From: an uncultured Gemmatimonadota bacterium
GTDB lineage: Bacteria > Gemmatimonadota > Gemmatimonadetes > Longimicrobiales > Longimicrobiaceae
Length of the DNA stretch: 59,217 nucleotides
Assembly: GCA_902805735.1 (NCBI GenBank)
Contig: CADCTW010000074.1
Location: forward strand, 1 to 59,217
Direction: 5' to 3'
Under the pieces are notes generated by a model. It was not told the origin of the DNA, searched no databases, and saw only the letters and a list, made by a program, of their open reading frames with translations. This document shows positions 44,179-52,262 of the stretch, in pieces (the stretch's first letter is position 1; each line of letters starts with the position of its first letter). A program made the position numbers and the translations under genes.

Positions 44179-46413
44179 CTATTTGAGAGTAGCCAGGACG
44201 ATCGACGGCGTCAGCAGCGCGGGCAGAACGACGGGCTCCGCCGCGGGATCCGCCGGGTAATACACGTAGAGAGGGACGCCGCTGCGGCCGAACGAGGCCA
44301 GCGCGCCCGTGATGGCGGGGTCGCGGCGCGTCCAGTCCGCCTTCAGCAGCGCCACGCCGCGCTCCGCGAACGCCCGCCGCACCGAGGACGTCTCCAGCGC
44401 CACACGCTCATTCACCTTGCAGCTGATGCACCATGCCGCGGTGAAGTCGACGAATACGGGGCGCCCCGTGGCACGGTGCTCCTCGACCGCGGCCGCGCTC
44501 CAGGGCTTCCACTCCAGCGCCGCGGCCTCGCCCCCGCCGGCGGGCGGCGGCGCCGCGCCGCTCGTGGCGGCGACACCCGCCGCCACCGCGACGACCACCG
44601 CGCCGATGGCCAACGTCCGGGTCGCCCAACGCGTGCGGGTCGAGATCGAAAGAGCGGGCCAGCGCCCGACCAGCCAGCCGGCGAACGCCAGAAGCAACAG
44701 CCCGAACAGGAGCTGCGCGGCGCCGCCGATGCCCGTCTGCAGCCCGAAGACCCAGACCAGCCAGATCGCGACCGCGAACATGGGGAACGCAAGCACCTGC
44801 TTGAACGTCTCCATCCATCGGCCGGGCTTCGGGAGCCGCCGTGCCAGCGCCGGCCAGAACGAGAGCGCGACGTAGGGCGCGGCCATGCCGGCGCCCAGGG
44901 CGCCGAAGATGAGCAGCCCTTCCGCCGGCGGGCGGATCAGCGCCGCCCCCACGGCGGCGCCCATGAACGGGGCGGTGCAGGGCGTGGCGACGACGGTCGC
45001 CAGCACGCCGGTCAGGAACGCCGATCCCTCGCCTGATCCCCCGAGCCCGCCCAGCCGCGTCAGCGACACGCCGACCTCGAACACGCCGGCAAGGACCAGC
45101 CCGATCACGAACATGAGGGCGGCCAGGGCGGCCACCACCGCGGGGCTCTGGAGCTGGTACCCCCAGCCGACCTGCGCGCCGGACGCCCGCACGGCCATGA
45201 GCAGACCGGCCATCGCCAGGAACGTGAGGATGACGCCGGCGGCGAACACGAGCCCGTCCCGCCGCATCCCCGCCCGGTCGCCGCCCCGGCCGGCGAAGCC
45301 CAGCGCCTTGAGCGAGAGGATCGGAAAGACGCACGGCATGAGGTTCAGGATCACGCCGCCCATCAGCGCGAACAGAACGGCGGCCAGGAGACCCACCCCA
45401 CCCCCGCCGCCAGCCGCCGGTCCCTGCCCGGCCGTCAGTCCGGCCGCCGCCACCGGCTCGGTGGTTTCGGCGGCCCAGGCCACCTCCGCGTCCGCCACCG
45501 CCGCGCTCACGACCAGGCCCCGGCGCCCGGCCGCGTCAACGCCGCCCGCCGGGAGGACGAGGACGCCCTCGATCCGCTCCGGCTGGCCGGCCAGGTACGC
45601 CGATTGGGTGAGCCCGAGGCGGTACCTGCCGGCCGCCGTGCGCCCCACGGGCTGGTCGGCGACATGGTCCAGGAGCACGGGGTCGGCGGGGAAGAAGTAC
45701 GCCCCGGCGAGCGACCCCTTCCACCCCGCCGGCGGTGCCACGTCCAGTACGAAGCCACGGTCCGTGCGGGCAGCACGCATGGCCCACTGCGCGTGCTCCA
45801 CGGGCAGGCGGCCGGCGTAGCGGCGGATCAGCGCCGCGTCGCCGGAGGGTGTGGGCGGCGCATCACGTACGGGCAGCTCCAGCGATCGCTGCGCGGCTGC
45901 GGGGATGCAGACGTCCGCGCAGACGAGGAATTCGGCCAGCAGCGTGAGCCGCACGGACCGGCCGGACTCGAGGCCGGCCGGCGGGGTGACGGTGGCGAGG
46001 AAGACGACCTCGTCGTTGTACCCATAGTTCACCATCGGCGGATACGGGATCCGCTCGGGCACCGGGTACTTGAACGAGTCGGCGCTGAACCCGTTCGGCA
46101 GGCTCCACGTCGCGAGCAGCCCGTTGCCCGCGTCGCCGGGGTTCTTCCAGTAGGTATGCCACTTCTTGTCGAGGGTGACGTGGAGGCCGACCGTGAACGG
46201 CTCCCCGGCGCGCACCGAGGAGACGTCGCTCACCAGCCTGGCCTCGCTGTGCGGCGTCGAATCCTGCTGCGCGGGCGGGGGCGGCCCGGTCTGCGCGCTG
46301 AGCCCGGGCGATGCGGCGAGCGCGGCCAGAAGCGCCAGGGGCGCAGCCATGCCCGGGCGGCCCGGCCGGCCGCCCGCCGCCTGCTTCAGCGGGTGATTCG
46401 CTCTGGCTCTCAT
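44179..46413 (-). CDS. DsbD/ScsB-like thiol:disulfide interchange protein
   Basis: Inner-membrane reductant conduit of 744 residues. Order: signal region with LALLAALAASPGLSAQ, periplasmic N-terminal domain (about 60-330) with the redox pair CADVC, eight-helix CcdA-like core with MPCVFP and TPCTAP, and a C-terminal thioredoxin domain with AAWCISCK. This order is that of DsbD and ScsB, which pass electrons from cytoplasmic thioredoxin to periplasmic partners. It follows the redoxin gene with a 1-base gap, so the redoxin is the likely partner. A decayed duplicate of its N-terminal part lies upstream. Confidence 0.93.
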   Translation of the reverse strand: MRARANHPLKQAAGGRPGRPGMAAPLALLAALAASPGLSAQTGPPPPAQQDSTPHSEARLVSDVSSVRAGEPFTVGLHVTLDKKWHTYWKNPGDAGNGLLATWSLPNGFSADSFKYPVPERIPYPPMVNYGYNDEVVFLATVTPPAGLESGRSVRLTLLAEFLVCADVCIPAAAQRSLELPVRDAPPTPSGDAALIRRYAGRLPVEHAQWAMRAARTDRGFVLDVAPPAGWKGSLAGAYFFPADPVLLDHVADQPVGRTAAGRYRLGLTQSAYLAGQPERIEGVLVLPAGGVDAAGRRGLVVSAAVADAEVAWAAETTEPVAAAGLTAGQGPAAGGGGGVGLLAAVLFALMGGVILNLMPCVFPILSLKALGFAGRGGDRAGMRRDGLVFAAGVILTFLAMAGLLMAVRASGAQVGWGYQLQSPAVVAALAALMFVIGLVLAGVFEVGVSLTRLGGLGGSGEGSAFLTGVLATVVATPCTAPFMGAAVGAALIRPPAEGLLIFGALGAGMAAPYVALSFWPALARRLPKPGRWMETFKQVLAFPMFAVAIWLVWVFGLQTGIGGAAQLLFGLLLLAFAGWLVGRWPALSISTRTRWATRTLAIGAVVVAVAAGVAATSGAAPPPAGGGEAAALEWKPWSAAAVEEHRATGRPVFVDFTAAWCISCKVNERVALETSSVRRAFAERGVALLKADWTRRDPAITGALASFGRSGVPLYVYYPADPAAEPVVLPALLTPSIVLATLK

Positions 46414-46414
46414 C

Positions 46415-47032
46415 TCACTTGTACTTCACGTTGCACCCGTAGGGCCGCGACATGGGCGTGGAGACCGGCCGGCCGGCCGTGGCTTGCTCGAGCGCGGCGT
46501 CCACGAGCTGCCGCGCGCGCGTGAGGTCCTCCGGCCGCGGCGTCGGAACGTCGTCGATCCCGCCCATGTAGACCAGCGTGCCCTGGGGGTTGATCACGAA
46601 CATGTGCGGCGTCGTCTTCGCGTCGTACGTGCGGCCCACCGTACCCGCGGGGTCGAGCAGCACCGCGCTGGCGTTGCTCCCCATCTTCGCCGACTCCGCG
46701 TTCATCGCCGCGGGGGCGAAGTGGCCCTGCTCCCCGGGAGCCGAAGACATCACCGACAGCCAGACGACGCCCCGGTCCCGCCATTTCCGCTGCTGCCGCG
46801 GGATGTTGCCGCTGTTGTAATGCTTCTTCACGTAGGGGCATCCGTAGTTCGACCACTCCAGGACGACCCACCTTCCACGGTACTGCGCGAGGGAGTGCTG
46901 CGCGCCCCGCGTGTCGGGGAGCGTGAAGGCGGGCGCCGGCTTGCCGATCTCCGGCGACGCGACCACGCCGGCGGCCACGCTCACCAGGCCGAGCGCCAGC
47001 ACGGCCACCATTGCGAACGGAGTCCTTCTCAT
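46415..47032 (-). CDS. Exported redoxin (thioredoxin-fold)
   Basis: Periplasmic AhpC/TSA-type redoxin, 205 residues, with signal MVAVLALGLVSVAAGVVA. It has the opening PEIGKPAPAFTLPDTRG, a single active-site cysteine in SNYGCPYVKKHY (peroxiredoxin-like rather than CxxC) and TTPHMFVINPQGTLVYMGGI with the cis-proline. A C-terminal Cys in SRPYGCNVKYK might be the resolving partner. It directly precedes the dsbD-like gene. The start at 47032 leaves only 12 bases to the remnant upstream, so it relies on transcription from further right. Confidence 0.88.
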   Translation of the reverse strand: MRRTPFAMVAVLALGLVSVAAGVVASPEIGKPAPAFTLPDTRGAQHSLAQYRGRWVVLEWSNYGCPYVKKHYNSGNIPRQQRKWRDRGVVWLSVMSSAPGEQGHFAPAAMNAESAKMGSNASAVLLDPAGTVGRTYDAKTTPHMFVINPQGTLVYMGGIDDVPTPRPEDLTRARQLVDAALEQATAGRPVSTPMSRPYGCNVKYK

Positions 47033-47043
47033 GTCGTTCTCTC

Positions 47044-47085
47044 CTTTTCGAGGGTATCCGGGACGATTTTCGGAGTCAGGATCAC
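47044..47085 (-). pseudogene. dsbD C-terminal tail fragment
   Basis: Minus-strand bases encode ILTPKIVPDTLEKE in a frame that differs from the preceding gene, matching LLTPSIVLATLK, the end of the intact DsbD-like protein. It shows that the duplicated copy lost its membrane core and thioredoxin domain by internal deletion. Confidence 0.7.
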
Positions 47086-48137
47086 GCCCCCGGGCGGCGC
47101 GAGCCAAAAGGTGAGGAGGGGGGTCGCTCCGCCGGCGTGCCCGCCGGGGAGCCCTGCCCGGGCGGCGCGACCGGCTCGGTGGGCTCGGCGGCCCATGCCA
47201 CGTCCGCGGGTGCAACCGCTGCGCTCACGACGAGGCCCCGGTGCCCGGCCGCATCGAATGCGCCGCCGTCCGGGAGAACGAGGATGCCCTCGATCCGCTC
47301 CGGGACGCCGGGCAGGTACGCCGACCCGGTGAGCCGGATGCGGTACTCCCCGGCCGCCGTGCGCCCCACGGGCTGGCCGGCGGCATGGTCCAGCAGCACC
47401 GGGCCGGCGGGGAAGAAGTAGGCGCCCCCCAGGGAGCCCTTCCAGCCAGCCGGGGGTGCCACGCCGACGACGAAGCCGCTGTCGGTCCGGGCGGCCCGCG
47501 TCGTCCACTGCGGGTGCTCCACGGGGAGGCGGCCCGCGTAGCGGCGGATCAGCGCCGCGTCGCCGGAGGTCGTGGACGGCGCATCGCGTACGGGCAGCTC
47601 GAGGGACCGCTCCGCGCGTGCGGGGATGCAGGTGTGCCCGCAGACGACGAAGTCGACCGAGAGCCCGAGCCGCACGGACCGGCCGGCCTCGAGGCCGGCC
47701 GGCGGGGTGATGGTGGCGAGGATGACCACCTCGTCGTGGTACCCGTAGCTCGCGACCGGCGGGTTCGAGATCCGCTCGGGGAGCGGGTAGGCGAACGAGT
47801 CGGCGCTGAACCCGCCCGGCAGGCTCCACGTCGCGATCAACCCGTTGCCGACGTCCCCGGCGTTCTTCCACGGGGTTCGCCACCCCTCGCCGAGGGTGAC
47901 GTGGAGGCCGACCGTGAACGGCTCCCCGGGGCGGATCGAGGCGACGTCGCTCACCAGCCTGACCTCGCTGCGCGGCGTCGTATCCTGCTGCGCGGAGAGC
48001 GGCCCGGTCTGCGCGCTGAGCCCGGACCCCGCCGATGCGGCGAGCGCGAGCAGAAGCGCCAGGGGCGCAGCCATGCGCGGACGGCCGGGGAGGCTTCCCG
48101 TGGTCTCCTTCAGAAGGCGGCTCGCTCTGGTTCTCAT
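47082..48137 (-). CDS. Truncated DsbD N-terminal domain protein
   Basis: Protein of 351 residues matching the first ~330 residues of the DsbD-like neighbour (signal LALLLALAASAGSGLSAQ, the redox pair CGHTC, PAGWKGSLGGAYFFP), then ending in a Pro/Ser-rich tail before any membrane core. It could survive as a free periplasmic DsbD-alpha-like domain, because reading frame, signal and cysteines are intact, or be a decaying duplicate. MRTRASRLL at 48137 corresponds to the start of the intact gene. Its downstream edge holds the fragment of the old dsbD 3' end. Confidence 0.75.
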   Translation of the reverse strand: MRTRASRLLKETTGSLPGRPRMAAPLALLLALAASAGSGLSAQTGPLSAQQDTTPRSEVRLVSDVASIRPGEPFTVGLHVTLGEGWRTPWKNAGDVGNGLIATWSLPGGFSADSFAYPLPERISNPPVASYGYHDEVVILATITPPAGLEAGRSVRLGLSVDFVVCGHTCIPARAERSLELPVRDAPSTTSGDAALIRRYAGRLPVEHPQWTTRAARTDSGFVVGVAPPAGWKGSLGGAYFFPAGPVLLDHAAGQPVGRTAAGEYRIRLTGSAYLPGVPERIEGILVLPDGGAFDAAGHRGLVVSAAVAPADVAWAAEPTEPVAPPGQGSPAGTPAERPPSSPFGSRRPGA

Positions 48138-48138
48138 C

Positions 48139-48263
48139 TCACCGATCCATGACGTTGCACCCGTAGGGCCGCGATGTGCGGCTCCGCGCGCGAGGTCTCC
48201 TTCACGCGGTGTCGGAACGTCGCCGGTCCCGCCCGTGCAGACCCGCGCGGGGTTGATCACGAT
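48139..48263 (-). pseudogene. Redoxin C-terminal remnant
   Basis: Minus-strand DNA matching the end of the intact redoxin gene: ACGTTGCACCCGTAGGGCCG is shared, as are the segments encoding DVPTP and the GTTGATCAC end. The rest of the gene, including the active-site cysteine, is missing. It is the left-over first gene of a duplicated redoxin-dsbD cassette. Confidence 0.75.
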
Positions 48264-48551
48264 GCAGGCAGGACTCCCCGGGACCAGAATACCTGGAGGC
48301 GTATCATCCGAACAACGAAAAAGTTCCCAACCGCGGGTCCGTGGGTACGAATGACGTGGGAGGCAGGGGACGGGACGCGGGCGGCGGTGGCCGAAGGTGG
48401 TGCTTGGCGGCCCACCCGGTCATGAACCAGCGCACCAGGCCTGCCCGCAGGTACGCTTCCGCGATCCAGCGGCCGCATGGGATAGCGGGGCGCGGGTCCT
48501 GCTTGACCGCGCTGCCGCCATCCTCCAGATTGGAGGCAAAAAGGAGGATGT
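48264..48551. other. Gap with hydrolase debris
   Basis: About 290 bases without an intact gene. It contains the alpha/beta hydrolase fragment and, at its right edge, the leader of the antitoxin gene with a strong AAGGAGG at about 48541-48547, 4 bases before its ATG. No promoter could be fixed. Confidence 0.5.
48371..48470 (-). pseudogene. Second alpha/beta hydrolase fragment
   Basis: About 100 minus-strand bases encode the segment IAEAYLRAGLVRWFMTGWAA plus KHH, the same region as in the intact hydrolase at 49812 and in the remnant at 42510. Flanks are unrelated. It is the shortest of three copies and clearly non-functional. Confidence 0.75.
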
Positions 48552-48782
48552 ATGGCGACGCTGAACATCAAGAACTTGCCAGACCCGCTCTATGAATCGT
48601 TGAAGCTGCGAGCGGAGTCTCAGCACCGGTCCGTCGCGCAGGAAGTCACGCACATCCTGTCGGAGGTGCTCGCTCGGGATGAACCGCTGTCGATTCTCGA
48701 CCTCCGGGGCCTTGGAAAGGAGCTCTGGGCGGGAATGGACGCGACGCAGCACGTTGCGGACGAGCGTGGTTCGTGGGACTGA
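48552..48782 (+). CDS. FitA-like ribbon-helix-helix antitoxin
   Basis: Antitoxin of 76 residues. The first half is a ribbon-helix-helix domain (ATLNIKNLPDPLYESLKLRA then HRSVAQEVTHIL) that should bind DNA as a dimer and repress the pair; the C-terminal half would wrap the toxin. The ATG is preceded by an excellent AAGGAGG. It overlaps the PIN gene by 10 bases. The LPDPLYE-type start is typical of FitA/VapB partners of PIN toxins. Confidence 0.88.
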   Translation: MATLNIKNLPDPLYESLKLRAESQHRSVAQEVTHILSEVLARDEPLSILDLRGLGKELWAGMDATQHVADERGSWD

Positions 48783-49213
48783 TCGACGAAGTGGGTGCGG
48801 GACCGGTGGCGCTGGACACGGCGGCCTTCATCTACTTCATCGAGGAGCACCCGCTCTACGTTCCACCGCTGCTTCCGATCTTCGCCGCCGCGGACAATGA
48901 AGCTCTGACGATCGTGACCTCGGCGGTGACGCTGCTCGAGGTGCTGGTCGTGCCGTACCGCGCCGGCAACCTGCCGTTGGCCACCCGCTACGAAGCGCTT
49001 CTGAATCGCAGCAGGGGCGTACGCCTCCGCGAGATAGACCACGGGCTGCTGCGTGCGGCTGCGCAGCTCCGCGCGACGGCGGGCGTGCGAACTCCCGACG
49101 CGCTGCAACTCGCGGCCGCACTGGCGGAGGGGTGTACCTCGTTCGTGACCGACGACCGCCGCCTTCCCGCTCTGCCCGGGCTGCGGATACTCCAGGTTGG
49201 TGACCACACCTGA
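48773..49213 (+). CDS. PIN domain toxin (VapC/FitB-like)
   Basis: Predicted Mg2+-dependent ribonuclease of 146 residues. The four acidic PIN residues are visible: Asp in VALDTAAFIYF, Glu in TLLEVLV, Asp in TPDALQLA and Asp in FVTDDRRLPAL. Known homologues cleave tRNA or rRNA and are neutralised by the adjacent antitoxin. The start is GTG at 48773 inside the antitoxin gene. The module is stand-alone, between decayed genes and a hypothetical gene. Confidence 0.92.
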   Translation: MGLIDEVGAGPVALDTAAFIYFIEEHPLYVPPLLPIFAAADNEALTIVTSAVTLLEVLVVPYRAGNLPLATRYEALLNRSRGVRLREIDHGLLRAAAQLRATAGVRTPDALQLAAALAEGCTSFVTDDRRLPALPGLRILQVGDHT

Positions 49214-49324
49214 GTAGCCCGAGGTGTGACTTACGCGACGCTTCGATCCGCGGAGGCCTGTGTCGGCTCGTTCAGAGCCCCGGCGTCGCCATGTCGGAGG
49301 CGATCACAGGAGACATGCGGCTCA

Positions 49325-49681
49325 ATGGAAGAGCGAATCAAGTACTTCTGGCGGATGCCTCGATTTCCGCTGCTGCTGGACACGGGAACAGAACTGATCG
49401 CCTTGCACAGCGCGGAGGAGTGCGAGGCCCGCTTGCCTCCGCTCGCGCTCACCGGGGCTCCATGTCCCGTGATCGACGCGGAGGCGGAGGGTTTCGCGTT
49501 CTACCCGGAGCGGGAATTGATCACGCCGCTCACCGGCAAAAAGGACTGGAGGAAAGCCGAGATCATCGCGCTGTATGGCGCCCGCAAGCGCCCTGGCGCG
49601 CCGGCATACACGCGCAGTCTGGCAAACCGGAAGCTCTCGAAGGTCGTGACGGACATCGTGGCCCTCGTGACCGCGTATTGA
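49325..49681 (+). CDS. Small hypothetical protein
   Basis: Unrecognised protein of 118 residues: MEERIKYFWRMPRFPLLLDT at the start, then LHSAEECEARLPPLALTGAP and a basic C-terminal half (KKDWRKAEIIALYGARKRPG). No signal peptide or membrane segment. Amino-acid use is protein-like and the frame is free of stops, but no family is recognised. It follows the TA pair after ~110 bases. Confidence 0.5.
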   Translation: MEERIKYFWRMPRFPLLLDTGTELIALHSAEECEARLPPLALTGAPCPVIDAEAEGFAFYPERELITPLTGKKDWRKAEIIALYGARKRPGAPAYTRSLANRKLSKVVTDIVALVTAY

Positions 49682-49811
49682 GCCGCAATCCACGTCCCAG
49701 GGCGCTGGCAGCGTCGGACGTGGGGCGGCTCAGGTAGCAGGATCGGCGGTCGATCATCGGTGCGCGTTGCGGACCGGGCTGAAGCACGCCCGACGATCGG
49801 CTGCAAGGCAT
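49682..49811. other. Gap between hypothetical gene and hydrolase
   Basis: A 130-base convergent gap. No gene, hairpin terminator or main-family repeat is visible; the third CTCTCCC-type repeat begins just beyond it. Confidence 0.4.
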
Positions 49812-50699
49812 TCAGAAAGTTGTTGAGAGCCCGTCCGCACCTTGATGCCCCAAGTCCCCTCTCCCACGGCTGTTTGTGGGAGAGGGTGGCAGCTGTAAGC
49901 TGCCGGGTGAGGGCCCCGCGTGGCCGGTCTCGCGCAGGAAGTCGAGGATCGCCGCGTTGAAGCGCTCGGCGGCGTCGAAGATGACGGCGTGCGCGGCACG
50001 GGGGATCACCTCCAGGCGCGCGTGGGGGAGCGCCTGCGCGACGGAGCGGGCGAAGCGTACGGGGACTACCGGGTCGCGCTCGCCGACCAGCACGAGGGCG
50101 GGGAGGGGGACGCGCGCGGCGGTGCCGAAGAGGTCGTGGTGCTTGGCCTTCCACCAGGTCAGGAACCAGCGCACCAGGCCCGCGCGCAGGTAGGCCTCGG
50201 CGATCCAGGGGACCAGGGAGAGCGGCTCGCGCGTCATGTCGCGCGCGAAGCCGATGATCTCGCGGATGCGCCGCTTCTCGCTGCGGTCGCCGGTGGGGGC
50301 GGCGAGGACGAGGGCGAGGGCGCGGCCGGGGTGGTCGGCGGCCAGATCCACGACGGTCTGGCAGGAGAGGGAGTGGCCGACGCAGACCGCGGGGGGGAGG
50401 TCCATGGCGTCGAACCAGGCGGCGAGGGCGGTGGCCTGCTCGTCCACCGTGAGGCCGCGCCAGGGGCCCTCCGTGCGGCCGAAGCCGGGGAGGTCAGGGG
50501 CCAGCACCCTCAGCCCGGCGGCGGCCAGCGGGGGGCCGTTGCGCACCCAGTAGTCCGCCGAGCAGCCCAGCCCGTGCACCAGCACCACCACGGGACCCGC
50601 CCCCGCCTCGCGGTAGCGCACCTGGATCCCGTTCACCTCCACCCGCCGTGTCACGACCCACTCGGAGGCCGCGCGGCCCAGCGCTTCCCCTGGCCTCAT
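49812..50699 (-). CDS. Alpha/beta hydrolase
   Basis: Hydrolase of 295 residues. The oxyanion HGLGCSADYW, nucleophile Ser in CVGHSLSCQTV, acid Asp in VGERDPVVPV and His in RAAHAVIFDAA complete the triad. The substrate is unknown. The ATG sits on the stop of the upstream hydrolase (TGATG), so both are cotranslated. The final ~35 residues (GPSPGSLQLPPSPTNSRGRG and on) are encoded by the third CTCTCCC-type repeat and do not belong to the family; the natural end was probably near LRETGHA. Two decayed copies of its C-terminal half lie at 42510 and 48371. Confidence 0.9.
   Translation of the reverse strand: MRPGEALGRAASEWVVTRRVEVNGIQVRYREAGAGPVVVLVHGLGCSADYWVRNGPPLAAAGLRVLAPDLPGFGRTEGPWRGLTVDEQATALAAWFDAMDLPPAVCVGHSLSCQTVVDLAADHPGRALALVLAAPTGDRSEKRRIREIIGFARDMTREPLSLVPWIAEAYLRAGLVRWFLTWWKAKHHDLFGTAARVPLPALVLVGERDPVVPVRFARSVAQALPHARLEVIPRAAHAVIFDAAERFNAAILDFLRETGHAGPSPGSLQLPPSPTNSRGRGDLGHQGADGLSTTF
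49854..49915. repeat. CTCTCCC-type hairpin repeat, third copy
   Basis: CCCCTCTCCCACGGCTG TTTG TGGGAGAGGG then CAGCTGTAAGCTGC and GGGTGAGGGCC; same layout as copy B at 28971. It lies inside the 3' end of the alpha/beta hydrolase frame and supplies part of its C-terminal codons. Confidence 0.8.
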
Positions 50700-51538
50700 C
50701 ACTCGCCCACCGGCTCGCCCGCGAGGAACAGGTTGACCATGCGGTTGAACTCTTCCGGACGGTCGACCATGGGGTTGTGAAAGGCGCCGGGGATCAGGGC
50801 CAGGCGCGCGCCGGGGATGGTTTCGCGGAAGATGCGCGCGTGCTCCAGCGGGACGATGGCGTCCCCCGAGCCCCACAGCACCAGCGTGGGCGCGCGGATG
50901 GTGGCGAGCAGGGGGCGCACGTCGTCGCGCAGGACGTTGCGCAGGCCCTGCGCCACCACCAGCGGCCCCGCAGTCAGCGCGTCGCCCCAGATGACGGGGA
51001 GGAAGGCGGGATCGCCCCACTGCTTGGGCGGCGCGAGCTCGTATACGAACCGAACCAGCGCGCTCACGGTGAGGGGGCGGGGGAGCCCGGCGGCGTCCAC
51101 CAGCACCAGGCGGCGGATGCGCTCGGGGTGGCGCGCGGCGACGTGCACGGACAGGTGGCCGCCCATGGAGTGCCCCACCAGGTGCACGCGGCCCATCTGG
51201 GCCACGTCCATCCAGCGGGTGAAGAGGTCCGCCACGGCGGGCATGGCGGGGAGGGGGCCGGGGCAGCGGCTCCTCCCGAAGCCGATCAGGTCCGGCACCA
51301 CCACGCGGTACCGCTCCGCCAGCGCGGGCACGTTGCGCTGCCACCACCGCGACGAGCCGCTGAGCCCGTGGATCAGCACCACCGTCTCTTCGCCCGCCCC
51401 CGTCTCCACCCAGTGCACGCGGTAGGGCCCCACGTCGGCCTGCGACGCGCGCATGTTGAGCGTGCGCCACCACTTGCGCGCGCTCTCCCACCTCCAGTTC
51501 TGCCGCACCGGCCCGCGCCCGATCCCGCCCCGCGCCAT
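50699..51538 (-). CDS. Alpha/beta hydrolase, first of pair
   Basis: Hydrolase of 279 residues with oxyanion HGLSGSSRWW, nucleophile Ser in LVGHSMGGHLSV, acid Asp in WGSGDAIVPLEHA and His in GAFHNPMVDRPEEF. It resembles esterase/C-C hydrolase families (MhpC-like), but no pathway is suggested by neighbours. The N-terminal ~28 residues (RQNWRWESARKWWRTLNM) are basic; MRASQADV is an alternative start. It is the first gene of a two-hydrolase operon. Confidence 0.9.
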   Translation of the reverse strand: MARGGIGRGPVRQNWRWESARKWWRTLNMRASQADVGPYRVHWVETGAGEETVVLIHGLSGSSRWWQRNVPALAERYRVVVPDLIGFGRSRCPGPLPAMPAVADLFTRWMDVAQMGRVHLVGHSMGGHLSVHVAARHPERIRRLVLVDAAGLPRPLTVSALVRFVYELAPPKQWGDPAFLPVIWGDALTAGPLVVAQGLRNVLRDDVRPLLATIRAPTLVLWGSGDAIVPLEHARIFRETIPGARLALIPGAFHNPMVDRPEEFNRMVNLFLAGEPVGE

Positions 51539-51576
51539 ATTTCTCGCTGCTGAACGGTTTACAACGGAAGATCGAA

Positions 51577-51611
51577 GTGCCTAGTGCCTAGTGCCTAGTG
51601 CCTAGTGCCTG
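51577..51611. repeat. Heptanucleotide tandem repeat
   Basis: Five units of GTGCCTA (the last GTGCCTG), giving four CTAG sites, in the gap between the divergent hydrolase and small-protein genes. Unit number could vary by slipped-strand mispairing and change promoter spacing of the leftward gene. Confidence 0.85.
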
Positions 51612-51758
51612 GTAACTGCAGTTCGGCACTCCGGACGCAGGACTCGGGATACCCGGAGGATACACCCCGTTCCGCGTTGTTCGTTTCACGTCGCGAGGCC
51701 GCGGCCTCCGTGTGTGCGGCGTGGGGTAGCAAGGGCTGGACCCGTGAGGGCGGCGGAG

Positions 51759-51787
51759 TTTCCAAAACGCTGGAAAAGTGTTATCTT
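51759..51787 (+). promoter_or_regulatory. Putative promoter of small acidic protein gene
   Basis: TTTCCA, 17 bases, TATCTT, predicting a start near 51795 and a leader of about 60 bases. The -10 equals that of hutH. The -35 is weak. Confidence 0.45.
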
Positions 51788-51857
51788 CCCTTACATTTTC
51801 AACACGCATCCGTCCCCTCCGCGCGAGGGGTTCTTCGTTCGCGACTTGGAGGCCCAT

Positions 51858-52151
51858 TTGAGCAGAAACCGTGACCGTGATCGGAAGCCGCCGCAGCGCT
51901 CTTCTGCGCCCTCGGCGCTTGAGGAAGCTCGGAATGAGCTGTTCAGCCACATCCACCGCTGCGGCGTGCTTCGCGCCGACGAAGAGCAGCAGGTGGAGTG
52001 GATGAAGGATACCGTGGATTTCCTGGGGGAGCGGTACCCCGCGCTGACGCAGGCGGAGCTGGAGGAGCTGTCGGGGATCGGGCTGCGCTTCTGCCGCCCG
52101 GTGATCGCCAACGCCCCCAGCGACGCCGAGACCGAGACCGCCGCGGCCTGA
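51858..52151 (+). CDS. Small hypothetical acidic protein
   Basis: Unrecognised protein of 97 residues: a basic N-terminus (SRNRDRDRKPPQRSSA), a helical middle (ALEEARNELFSHIHRCGVLR, EEQQVEWMKDTVDFLGERYP) and an acidic tail (DAETETAAA). The start is TTG at 51858, fixed by a GGAGG five bases upstream. A promoter-like TATCTT lies ~75 bases upstream. It may be a small regulatory or structural protein; nothing specific can be said. Confidence 0.65.
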   Translation: MSRNRDRDRKPPQRSSAPSALEEARNELFSHIHRCGVLRADEEQQVEWMKDTVDFLGERYPALTQAELEELSGIGLRFCRPVIANAPSDAETETAAA

Positions 52152-52262
52152 CGCGGCGGCCGCACGGAGAGGCCGGAACGGCGCCCGAAATTCGGCGCAC
52201 CGGCCCTCCGCGCGCCCTGGGGAGCCTGGATGGTCCGGGCTCCCTTCCTACTTGCACCACGC

